In this document: positions 17,056 through 24,034 of the stretch, piece after piece | Layout: each line of letters opens with the position of its first letter | How positions within the stretch are numbered: position 1 is the first letter of the stretch | Assembly: GCF_016583785.1 (NCBI RefSeq) | Contig: NZ_NRRU01000019.1 | Coordinates: 1 to 60,182 of the forward strand | Length of the DNA stretch: 60,182 nucleotides | Origin: Rubrivivax gelatinosus | GTDB lineage: Bacteria; Pseudomonadota; Gammaproteobacteria; Burkholderiales; Burkholderiaceae_C | Direction of reading: 5' to 3' | Notes under the pieces: generated by a model | What the model saw: the letters and a program-made list of their open reading frames with translations, nothing else | Told to the model about the DNA's origin: nothing | The model's database searches: none | Program-made: the position numbers and the translations under genes

Positions 17056-17980
17056 TGACGACGATGCCGACCATGCGCACCGCGCTGCCGACGATGGCGC
17101 CGGCCAGGTCGCTGAGGTCGTCGACACGGGCGCGATGCTGGCGCGCGATCAGCAGCGCCGCGCCGCAGCGCCCGGCGATCACCGAGGCGTCGGCGCCGTG
17201 CACCGCCGCCGGCGTGTCGACGACGACGTGGTCGAACTTCGCCGTCAGCTCGCGCATCAGCAGGCCGAAGGCCGGGCGTTCGACGAGCTCGAGCGGGTTC
17301 GGCGGCGTCGCGCCCACCGGCAGCACGAACAGGCTGGAGACGCCGGGGATCTGCTTGATGACGTGGCTGTCGCTGCGCCCGGACAGGATTCCCGACAGGC
17401 CGGCGCGGTTCTCGAGCTTGAACAGCTCGTGCTGGCGCGGGCCGCGCAGATCGGCGTCGATCAGCAGCGTGCGCCCGCCCAGCTGCGCCAGCGCCACCGC
17501 GACGTTGGCCGCGGTGTAGGTCTTGCCGTCGCCGGCGTCGGGGCTGATCACCGCCAGCGCCCGCCGCGGCTCGGCGTCGTTGAACAGGCGCATCAGCAGC
17601 TGGCTGCGCAGCGCCCGGAACGACTCCGACTGCGGGCTGAACGGTTCGTTGAGCACCACCAGCTCCGAGCCCAGCCGGCGCTCGTCCTGCGGTGCGACCG
17701 GGTAGTGGAACTGGCGCGACAGCGCATACAGCACGTCGTCGCGCGTCACCAGCCCGAGCGCCACCGCGGCCTCGCCGAAACGCACGCCGTGCTGGCGCTG
17801 GTAGGCCAGCGTGCGCTCCACCGCTTCCGGCGGCAGCTGGCACGACTCGCGCATCAGCTCGCCGATGGCGCGGTCGTGCACGACCTCGTCGACATCGACC
17901 TCGGGCGCCTCGGCGCCGGCTGCTGCCGACAAGGACGCGAACGGCAGGTCCTCGACGGCGGAATCGCGGAACTTCGCCAT
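17045..17980 (-). CDS. epsG: EpsG, chain-length-determinant tyrosine kinase
   Basis: The protein has 311 residues from ATG 17980. Residues ~40-110 resemble the N-terminal domain shared with type II secretion GspE proteins (RFGEAAVALGLVTRDDVLYAL). The kinase part has Walker A SPDAGDGKTYTAANVA, Walker A' LLIDADLRGPRQHELF and FDHVVVDTPAAVHG. It corresponds to the cytoplasmic half of Wzc and works with EpsF, whose gene ends 2 bp upstream. The C-terminus is VNEY with a single terminal tyrosine instead of the tyrosine cluster usual in Wzc-type kinases. It is expected to control polymer length and export through phosphorylation state. Confidence 0.93.
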   Translation of the reverse strand: MAKFRDSAVEDLPFASLSAAAGAEAPEVDVDEVVHDRAIGELMRESCQLPPEAVERTLAYQRQHGVRFGEAAVALGLVTRDDVLYALSRQFHYPVAPQDERRLGSELVVLNEPFSPQSESFRALRSQLLMRLFNDAEPRRALAVISPDAGDGKTYTAANVAVALAQLGGRTLLIDADLRGPRQHELFKLENRAGLSGILSGRSDSHVIKQIPGVSSLFVLPVGATPPNPLELVERPAFGLLMRELTAKFDHVVVDTPAAVHGADASVIAGRCGAALLIARQHRARVDDLSDLAGAIVGSAVRMVGIVVNEY

Positions 17981-17982
17981 CC

Positions 17983-19407
17983 TCAGGCTCCCTTTCGACC
18001 CGGCAACACAGCCAGCAGACGCTGGGACATCGCCAGGTTGCGCTGGCGCTGACGCCGGCCCGAACCCGGCTTCGGAAGCAGCCCGATCACCGGCAGGCCC
18101 AGGGCGACGGCAACGTCGGCCGGGGCGCGCACGCGGCGGTCGCGCAGCTCGGCGACCAGCACCGCGCCGATGGCCAGCAAGGCGCCGGCGAGCGCGGCGA
18201 CCACGGTGTTCAGCAGCACGCGCGGCGACGACGGCGACAGCGGCGCGACGGCCTGCGTCAGCAGGTGCACGTTGCTCTGCGGCGCCTGGCTCTCGAGCGT
18301 GCTCTGGTTCTGCCGCGTGATGATCGTGTCGTAGGTGCGCTGCGCGTTCTCGACGTCGCGCACGATGACCGAGCCCTCGTCGCGCATCGCCTTCATCTGC
18401 AGCATCTTGGCGCGCTGCGCGTCCAGCTCGGCGCGGATGCGGGTCTCGCGCTCGCGGTTGATCGTGTCGCTGACGCCGATGCCGGCCGTCACGCGGCGCG
18501 TCTCGGCGTCCATGCGCGCCCGCAGCTCGCCGATGTTGGCGCGCGCCTCGACGACCTGCGGGTTGGCGTCGCCCAGACGCGTCGTCAGCTCCTTCAGCCG
18601 CGCTTCGGCGCGGTTGACGTCCGACTTCAGCCCGGCGATGACGGGGTTGGCCAGCACCTCCTGCATCCGGTCGGACTGGTTGCCGCGCGCCTGCGCGTAG
18701 CGGCTGCCGCTGTCGGCGGTCAGCGACTGCACCGCGACCAGCTGCGAGGACAGCTCGTTCAGGCGTGCGTTCTCGATGTCCAGGCGTTCGTCGGTGGCGA
18801 TGATCCCGTGCTCGCGCTGGAAGGCCGACAGCCGCGCCTGCGCCTTCTCGAGGGTCTCGCGCGCCTCCTTGGCGCGCACGTCGAAGAAGCCGGCGTACTG
18901 GCGGGCGGGGTCGACGCGCAGTTCCAGCGTCGTCTGGATGTAGGCGTCGGCGAAGGCGTTGGCCAGCGCCGCGGCGAAACGCGGGTCCGCAGCCGAGTAG
19001 GTGATGCTGATGACACTGCTCTCGCGCGCCGGCAGCACCTCCATCTGGCGCTGGAACACGCCGGCGAGCCACTGCTCGAGCGTGCCGCGGCCGCCGGTGG
19101 CCTCGACCCATTGCGCGCGCACCTGCGGGTCGTCGGCGAACTTCAGGTTGCGCACCACGCGCTGGGCGACGCGGTCGCTGCGCAGCACGTCGATCTGCGT
19201 CGCCACCATCGCCGGCGGCACCATGCCGCCATAGGCGATGGCCGACACCGGGTCGGGCTTGAAGTCCATCACCACGCTGGAAGTCGCGGTGTAGGTCTTG
19301 GGCATCGACAGGCTCACCCCGGCGGTGACGACGACCGCCACCGCGAGCAAGGCGGCGGCGAGCAGCCAGCGCGCACGGATGATCGCGAGGAACTGTCCCA
19401 AAGTCAT
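17983..19407 (-). CDS. epsF: EpsF, Wzz/Wzc-type chain-length determinant
   Basis: The protein has 474 residues from ATG 19407, which has a good GGGAGG ribosome-binding site. The first membrane helix (residues ~14-35) is followed by the Wzz-type periplasmic start YTATSSVVMDFKPDPVS. A long coiled-coil region spans about 180-390, and a second helix (VLLNTVVAALAGALLAIGAV) sits near residues 410-430, closed by a cytoplasmic tail. It is the inner-membrane partner of the EpsG kinase and links the polymerase to the EpsE outer-membrane pore. The gene lies between epsE and epsG with gaps of 19 and 2 bp. Confidence 0.94.
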   Translation of the reverse strand: MTLGQFLAIIRARWLLAAALLAVAVVVTAGVSLSMPKTYTATSSVVMDFKPDPVSAIAYGGMVPPAMVATQIDVLRSDRVAQRVVRNLKFADDPQVRAQWVEATGGRGTLEQWLAGVFQRQMEVLPARESSVISITYSAADPRFAAALANAFADAYIQTTLELRVDPARQYAGFFDVRAKEARETLEKAQARLSAFQREHGIIATDERLDIENARLNELSSQLVAVQSLTADSGSRYAQARGNQSDRMQEVLANPVIAGLKSDVNRAEARLKELTTRLGDANPQVVEARANIGELRARMDAETRRVTAGIGVSDTINRERETRIRAELDAQRAKMLQMKAMRDEGSVIVRDVENAQRTYDTIITRQNQSTLESQAPQSNVHLLTQAVAPLSPSSPRVLLNTVVAALAGALLAIGAVLVAELRDRRVRAPADVAVALGLPVIGLLPKPGSGRRQRQRNLAMSQRLLAVLPGRKGA

Positions 19408-19426
19408 CCTGTACCTCCCGGGCGGC

Positions 19427-20277
19427 TCAGAACAGGCTCTCGCGCACGTAGACGACGTCGCCGTCCTGCACACGATCGTCCATCTTCGGTTGCAAGACCT
19501 GCACCGCCCCGTCGGCACCTCGCCGGTGCACGCGGATGCCACGTTCGGTCCCGCGCTGCGTCAGGCCGCCGCCGGTCGCCAGCGCCTGCATCAGCGTCAT
19601 GTCGCGCTCCAGGCGCAGGGCCCCGGGCCGCTGCACCTCGCCGTAGATGTAGACCACGCTCTGCCGGTCGACCCAGATCGTGTCGCCGTCGACGATGCGC
19701 AGGTCGCGCTCGCGCCCGCCTTCGGCGAACAACGTCGGCAGGTCGATCTCGGCGCGGAACGGCCGGCCCTCGCGCAGGCCGCTGACGACGATGATGTCGG
19801 CGCCGCCCGTCGAGACGCCGCCGGCCAGCGCCAGCAGGTCGGTGAGCCGCATGCCGGCCACCTCCAGCGCGTAACGCCCGGGACGGTTGACGTGGCCGAG
19901 CACGCTCGCCTGGTTGCCCCGCACCTGCAGCACGACGATCGTCACCTGCGGCTGGCGCACGAAGTTGCCGTTGCGCAGCGCGTCGGCGATCAGCTTCTCG
20001 GCCGCGGCGACGGTCTGGCCGCCGATGCGCAGGCTGCCGATCAGCGGATACGAGATCACGCCCGACTCCGTGACCCGGGTCTCCAGCGTCAGATCGGGGT
20101 TTTGGTAGACCAGGATGCGCACCACGTCGCCGGCGCCGAGCCGGTAGTCGCCCGCCGCCGACGCCACGGCGGGCGTGTTCGGCGCCGCCGCCGGCGCGGC
20201 GCCAGCGCCGCGCTGCCGCCGACGGCCAGCAGCACGACGGCGAGGATGTTCAGCACTCGAAGAAGCGGCTTCAGCAT
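19427..20277 (-). CDS. epsE: EpsE, polysaccharide export outer-membrane protein (apparent frameshift near N-terminus)
   Basis: The Wza-type domain is intact from GDYRLGAGDVVRILVYQNPD through GNQASVLGHVNRPGRYAL and the SLBB part VYIYGEVQRPGALRLERDM. However, the only signal peptide (MLKPLLRVLNILAVVLLAVG, from ATG 20277) lies in another frame. Its translation reaches AALA and then runs into an Arg-rich shadow frame; the mature frame is recovered by adding one base between about 20192 and 20202, in a CG-only tract. The in-frame restart is GTG 20167, which would give a 246-residue protein without signal peptide. ATG 20277 shares one base with the epsD stop (TGATG), which supports it as the true start. 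A sequencing error is most likely; a real mutation or programmed slip is possible. Confidence 0.8.
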
Positions 20278-21236
20278 CACTTGATCCCCAGTCCCTTGCC
20301 GATCGCGGAGGCGTCGAGCGCGTCGGCCGAAGCCGCGGGCGCAGGAGCCGGAGCCGACGCCGGCGCTGCCGCGGCGGGAGCGTCCTTGGCGAACTTGCCG
20401 ACGTACTCGATGCTCGCCTGCGCGCGCATCGCCTTCAGGTTGTCCTCGACGATGCTGCGCTTGCGGTCGTTGAGGATGAACTGCTCGATGGCCGGGCCGG
20501 CGCTCTTCTCGTCGACCGGCTGATCACGGGCGTCGACGATCGCGATGACCTGCAGTCCGGCGGGGACCGTCTGCGTCAGCAGACTGCCCGGCTGCATGCG
20601 CGCGAACGCCTTCACGTTGGCCAGCGGCAGCTGTTCCGCCCCCCGGACCACCTGGCTGCCGGTGTAGCGCAAGCCCACCTGCTTCAGGTGCTCGACGAAG
20701 TTCGGCAGCGAAGGGTCGCGGTTCAGGCGCGCCTTCAGTTCGCCCGCCTGCTCGGGGCTGGCCTCGATCACCAGCTCCTGCAGGCTGTAGACGCGGCGCT
20801 CGCGGAACAGCGCCGGCTCGTCCTCGTAGTAGCGGTGGATCTCCTGCGGCGTCGGCCGGGGCACGCCCTCGCTGATCTTCTCGAGATAGGCGCGCGCCAG
20901 CACGTCCCGGCGCGCACTCTCCAGCTGCTGCACGACCTTGGGGTCGCGGTCGAGCTTCAGGTCGTCGGCCTTCTGCAGCGCCAGCTGCTGGTCGATCAGT
21001 CGTTCCAGGATCTGCCGGCCGACGACCTCGGCCTGTCCGGGCTGCACGCCACGCTGCTGCTGCAGCACGAAGTTGATCTGGTGGACGGTGATGTCGTCCT
21101 TGTTGACGCGTGCCGCCGTCTGGCTCGCGGACTCCCGGCTGCCGCCACAGCCGGCCACGATGACGACCGCCAGCACCAGGGTCGTCGCGGCCAGACGGGG
21201 TCTCGGATTCGTGCCCCCGGTCGTCTTCAGATGCAT
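20277..21236 (-). CDS. epsD: EpsD-family lipoprotein, peptidyl-prolyl isomerase-like
   Basis: 319 residues. The signal peptide ends in lipobox VIVAGC, giving a lipidated cysteine near residue 30. SurA/PrsA-like features follow: VNKDDITVHQINFVL, the helical RQILERLIDQQLALQKA, and the parvulin-like region ERRVYSLQELVIEASPEQ. The tail is an Ala/Pro-rich low-complexity stretch. EpsD proteins are periplasmic folding factors of exosortase-linked exopolysaccharide systems. This is the first gene of the 14-gene operon, so the promoter should lie in the 383-bp region upstream. Confidence 0.92.
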   Translation of the reverse strand: MHLKTTGGTNPRPRLAATTLVLAVVIVAGCGGSRESASQTAARVNKDDITVHQINFVLQQQRGVQPGQAEVVGRQILERLIDQQLALQKADDLKLDRDPKVVQQLESARRDVLARAYLEKISEGVPRPTPQEIHRYYEDEPALFRERRVYSLQELVIEASPEQAGELKARLNRDPSLPNFVEHLKQVGLRYTGSQVVRGAEQLPLANVKAFARMQPGSLLTQTVPAGLQVIAIVDARDQPVDEKSAGPAIEQFILNDRKRSIVEDNLKAMRAQASIEYVGKFAKDAPAAAAPASAPAPAPAASADALDASAIGKGLGIK

Positions 21237-21396
21237 AGCGTGATTCCCGGTTGTCTGCTGATCATTTGCACGAATTAAGCCGCCACGCGGGGTCCGGTGC
21301 CGGTTCGGGCCCTGCCACGAAAGCTGCCCAGTCTAGGTGCGCATTACCGAATGCCGGACTTCTCGGCATGCAACGACGCTCTCCACTCGTGACAAA

Positions 21397-21415
21397 GCCA
21401 TTGCCGCGCAATGGC
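21397..21415. promoter_or_regulatory. Perfect 8-bp inverted repeat, candidate operator
   Basis: GCCATTGC and GCAATGGC are separated by CGC, about 160 bp upstream of epsD. A near copy of one arm (GTCATTGCGC) follows immediately at 21416-21425. This could be a repressor or activator site for the eps operon, or an RNA hairpin in its leader. Confidence 0.4.
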
Positions 21416-21454
21416 CGTCATTGCGCTCAACTCCCAGCCTCGGCAAGAACCGCT

Positions 21455-21471
21455 CCCGCTCAATGAGCGGG
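21455..21471. promoter_or_regulatory. Perfect 7-bp inverted repeat, candidate operator
   Basis: CCCGCTC and GAGCGGG are separated by AAT. It lies 40 bp further upstream of epsD than the GCCATTGC dyad, in the same leader. No T-tract follows on either strand, so it is not an obvious terminator. Confidence 0.35.
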
Positions 21472-21619
21472 GCCTCGGCAGCGCTTCAGTAGATACGAAT
21501 GGAGCGGCGTGTGGGCGCCCCGGTTCCGGGTAACCCCTCGGAATGCGGGACGAAAACCGGCGTATTGGCGCCGCGCTGGTTAGCGGATGTGAGCAATCGC
21601 CGCACGCCGCGGCGGGGTA

Positions 21620-22060
21620 TCAGCTCAGCGCTTGGACGCGAGCGATCTGCCAGCCGCGGCCGGCGCTCTTCAGGTTGGCGAGCAGCCAGAGTTCACGAAA
21701 CGGCGCGGCGCCGTCGTCCATGCGCTCGCGGATCCAGCCCGAGAACTCGACGCTGGCGACGAGGCCCTGGCCGACCTCGTCGAGACCGAGCAGCCGCGCC
21801 TGCAGCGACAGCACCTCGGTGCGGTTGGGGCCGGGGCCGCGGGCCTCGAGCTGCTCGCGCAACTCGGCCAGCAGGTCATCGGTGGTGATGGCCGCGATCG
21901 CGCCGAGGTCGGCGGCGTCCCAGGCGGCCTGGAGCGTGACGAAGCTCGCGCGTGCGACGCGCAGGAAATCTTCGACGTCGGCGGAGCAGGCTGCTGCGCC
22001 CTTGCTGGCGTGCCGCAGCGGCGAAACCCGCCGCTTCAGGCGCGCCAGGCGACTCAGCAC
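21620..22060 (-). CDS. Tim44-like domain protein, short form
   Basis: The protein has 146 residues from GTG 22060, which overlaps the ubiE stop (GTGCTGA). The core [21 protein letters not shown] and the end [20 protein letters not shown] match the Tim44/MRPL45 lipid-binding domain. Homologues next to ubiE in Burkholderiales are usually longer, with a signal peptide and membrane segment before this domain; here only the domain remains and no such segment is visible. Function is unknown; the family is linked to membranes. The overlap with ubiE implies co-translation with the ubiquinone methyltransferase. Confidence 0.75.
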   Translation of the reverse strand: MLSRLARLKRRVSPLRHASKGAAACSADVEDFLRVARASFVTLQAAWDAADLGAIAAITTDDLLAELREQLEARGPGPNRTEVLSLQARLLGLDEVGQGLVASVEFSGWIRERMDDGAAPFRELWLLANLKSAGRGWQIARVQALS

Positions 22061-22785
22061 TTGATCCCCACGTGCAGCGCGACGACGCCGGCACTCATGT
22101 TGTGCACGTCGACGTGGCCGAAGCCGGCCTCCTTCATCATCGACTTGAGCGTCTGCTGGTCGGGGTGCATGCGGATCGATTCGGCCAGGTAGCGGTAGCT
22201 TTCTTCGTCGCCAGCGACGAAGCGCCCGATCTTGGGCATGACGTTGAAGGAATACCAGTCGTAGGGTTTAGCCAGCGGCGCGGCGACCTTCGAGAACTCC
22301 AGCACCATCAGCCGGCCACCCTCGCGCAGCACGCGGCCCATCTCGCGCAGTGCGCCGTCCTTGTGCGTCATGTTGCGCAGGCCGAAGGCGACGGTGACGA
22401 GGTCGAAGCTGGCGTCGGCGAACGGCAGGTGCTCGGCGTCGCAGGTGGTCGTCGGCAGCACCAGGCCTTCGTCGAGCAGGCGGTCGCGGCCGGTGCGCAG
22501 CATCGCTTCGTTGATGTCGGTGTGCACGACGGTGCCGCTGGCGCCCACCTTGCGCGCGAAGGCGCGCGCCAGGTCGCCGGTGCCGCCGGCGATGTCGAGC
22601 ACGCGGTCGCCCGGCTTCACGTTGGCTACCGCCACCGTGTAGGCCTTCCACGCCCGGTGCATGCCCATCGAGAGCAGGTCGTTCATCACGTCGTAGCGCG
22701 AGGCGACCGAGTCGAAGACGCCGCGCACACGGCGCGCCTTCTCCGCCTCGTCGACGGTCTGGTAGCCGAAATGGGTCTGGGCCAT
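22054..22785 (-). CDS. ubiE: Ubiquinone/menaquinone biosynthesis C-methyltransferase UbiE
   Basis: 243 residues, normal length. It methylates the quinone ring at carbon 2 using S-adenosylmethionine during ubiquinone synthesis. Visible family signatures are [20 protein letters not shown] with [19 protein letters not shown], the SAM-binding [16 protein letters not shown], the [19 protein letters not shown] block and [20 protein letters not shown]. It follows the DUF971 gene by 8 bp and overlaps the Tim44-like gene, forming a three-gene unit common in betaproteobacteria. Confidence 0.97.
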   Translation of the reverse strand: MAQTHFGYQTVDEAEKARRVRGVFDSVASRYDVMNDLLSMGMHRAWKAYTVAVANVKPGDRVLDIAGGTGDLARAFARKVGASGTVVHTDINEAMLRTGRDRLLDEGLVLPTTTCDAEHLPFADASFDLVTVAFGLRNMTHKDGALREMGRVLREGGRLMVLEFSKVAAPLAKPYDWYSFNVMPKIGRFVAGDEESYRYLAESIRMHPDQQTLKSMMKEAGFGHVDVHNMSAGVVALHVGIKC

Positions 22786-22793
22786 GGGGGGAT

Positions 22794-23207
22794 TCAGGAG
22801 TGATGGGAAGCGCAGCCGCCGGCGCGCTTGGGCGCCATCGGCGCGTCGCGGTCGGCGCCGGCGGCGGCCAGGCGTTGCTGGTAGTCCTCCCACAGCGCCG
22901 TTTCGTCGGCGCCGAGGCGGTAGAGGTACTCCCAGGTGTAGATGCCGCTGTCGTGGCCGTCGGAGAAGCTGGGGCGCACGCCGTAGTGGCCGACGGGCTC
23001 GAGGGCCTCGATCAGCACCTCGCGCTTGCCGGTCTGCAGCGTCTCCTGGCCCGGGCCGTGGCCCTGGACCTCGGCCGACGGCGAATACACGCGCATCAGC
23101 TCGAACGGGATGCGAAAGCGCGCACCGTCGTCGAAGCCGACCTCCAGCGCGCGCGAGGCCTGATGCACGGTGATCGAGGTGGGCTGCGGCGCGCGGGGCG
23201 AGGACAT
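22794..23207 (-). CDS. DUF971 family protein (gamma-butyrobetaine hydroxylase-like N-terminal domain)
   Basis: The protein has 137 residues from ATG 23207. The domain fold is seen in [40 protein letters not shown], and [20 protein letters not shown] with EYLYRLG. DUF971 proteins are small and resemble the zinc-binding N-terminal domain of gamma-butyrobetaine hydroxylase; some members have been linked to iron-sulfur cluster work. The C-terminus ends in a Cys/His tail (GGCASHHS). It is the first gene of the DUF971-ubiE-Tim44 unit, which is conserved in Burkholderiales. Its own function is not established. Confidence 0.88.
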   Translation of the reverse strand: MSSPRAPQPTSITVHQASRALEVGFDDGARFRIPFELMRVYSPSAEVQGHGPGQETLQTGKREVLIEALEPVGHYGVRPSFSDGHDSGIYTWEYLYRLGADETALWEDYQQRLAAAGADRDAPMAPKRAGGCASHHS

Positions 23208-23256
23208 GCGGGCGAAGGGCGTTGACGACCGCGGGAGTGTATCGCCGCACCCCATG

Positions 23257-23281
23257 AAAAAAGGCGGTGCATGGCACCGCC
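23257..23281 (-). terminator. Rho-independent terminator of the PEP-CTERM gene
   Basis: On the minus strand GGCGGTGC pairs with GCACCGCC across a 3-nt loop, followed directly by six T. It lies 26 bp past the PEP-CTERM stop. It insulates the DUF971-ubiE unit, whose first gene begins about 50 bp further on. Confidence 0.93.
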
Positions 23282-23307
23282 CTTGACCCAGGTGGGGACG
23301 TCCGCCG

Positions 23308-23781
23308 TTAGACGTTGCTGCGGCGGCGCGAGGCGATGAAGCCGACGATGCCCAGGCCCGCGAGCATCAGCGCGTAGGTCTCGGGTTCAGGCACCGGCGC
23401 CGCGGCCAGCACGCCGGCGTAGGCGCCGCCGAACGAGCCGCTGGTGAAGCCGGTGAGTGCCAGCGCGTAGGTGCCGGCGGCCAGTCCCGAGAAGGACAGG
23501 CCGTCAGCCGCGGTGGCCGAGCCGAGCGTCACGAACGACTCGTCGAGCAGGGCGATGCCCAGGTTGCTGAAGGACCAGCTGGGCGGGAACTTCAGGTCGG
23601 TGACGTCGATCCGCAGGCTCGACAGTTCCGACAGCGTGAAGGTGAAGGTGTCGAACACGAAGCCCGAACCGGTACCGTTGAAGAACACCGGATCGGTGCC
23701 CAAGGTGCCGAGATCGGTCGCCGCAAATGACGATAGGCTGGTGGCAAGCAATGCCGCCGCCGCGAGAGGTTTCAATTTCAT
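23308..23781 (-). CDS. PEP-CTERM sorting-domain protein (FxDxF-like)
   Basis: The protein has 157 residues from ATG 23781, preceded by AGGAG at ideal spacing. The signal peptide MKLKPLAAAALLATSLSSFA is followed by a short beta-rich domain with FVFDTFTFTLSELSSLRIDV, which recalls the FxDxF group, and SFSNLGIALLDES. The C-terminus is a canonical exosortase signal: PEPETYALMLAGLG, a hydrophobic helix and the basic end ASRRRSNV. It is secreted and should be processed by the exosortase B encoded 6 kb away, ending up in or on the exopolysaccharide matrix. It is a single-gene unit with its own terminator. Confidence 0.93.
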   Translation of the reverse strand: MKLKPLAAAALLATSLSSFAATDLGTLGTDPVFFNGTGSGFVFDTFTFTLSELSSLRIDVTDLKFPPSWSFSNLGIALLDESFVTLGSATAADGLSFSGLAAGTYALALTGFTSGSFGGAYAGVLAAAPVPEPETYALMLAGLGIVGFIASRRRSNV

Positions 23782-23912
23782 TGCAACTCCTGGCAGTAGA
23801 ACGTTGAAAGACATCGACGGGTTCGCGGCCCGCCAGTTCGGTCGTTGTACTGGGTCAAGAGTCACGATCATCACCCCGCAAACCGGGGGAAGGACCGACC
23901 CAAGGGTAACCT

Positions 23913-23934
23913 TATGCTGCAGTGCGGCAGCATA
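23913..23934. promoter_or_regulatory. 22-bp inverted repeat upstream of the PEP-CTERM gene
   Basis: TATGCTGC and GCAGCATA are perfect 8-bp arms around a 6-nt spacer (AGTGCG), 132 bp upstream of the PEP-CTERM start in a non-coding, AT-richer stretch. The 22-bp dyad with symmetric 8-mers fits a dimeric DNA-binding regulator. Target gene by position: the PEP-CTERM gene. Confidence 0.45.
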
Positions 23935-24005
23935 TGAAACCCCTATCGCGGTGGAAGCGCAGAAGTGATGCGAGTTGCAGCGACTTCAGTGATTCGCCGA
24001 ATCGG

Positions 24006-24033
24006 GGCCAATTGCATCCAAATGCAATTGGCC
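24006..24033 (-). terminator. Long perfect hairpin abutting the oxidoreductase stop codon
   Basis: GGCCAATTGCAT and ATGCAATTGGCC form a perfect 12-bp stem with a 4-nt loop. It begins one base after the TAA stop at 24035-24037. No run of T follows on the minus strand, so it may act as a factor-dependent terminator or an mRNA 3'-end stabiliser. A second small dyad (GATTC/GAATC) follows at 23991-24003. Confidence 0.55.
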
Positions 24034-24034
24034 G

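Larger units (their letters stand above)
21237..21619 (-). other. Leader/promoter region upstream of the eps operon
   Basis: This 383-bp stretch has no credible gene. It is clearly less GC-biased than its surroundings and holds several short perfect inverted repeats (21397-21415, 21455-21471 and CCCGG/CCGGG at about 21518-21529). I looked for a sigma-54 -24/-12 pair (GG-N10-GC) reading towards epsD, as known for some PEP-CTERM systems, and found no match with correct spacing. It also serves as the 3' flank of the Tim44-like gene. Confidence 0.5.

Noticed and set aside
21237..21619. Sigma-54 promoter for the eps operon
   Set aside because: No GG-N10-GC pair with correct surrounding bases reads towards epsD; the closest candidate (GGCATTCGGTAATGC) has a spacer one base too long.
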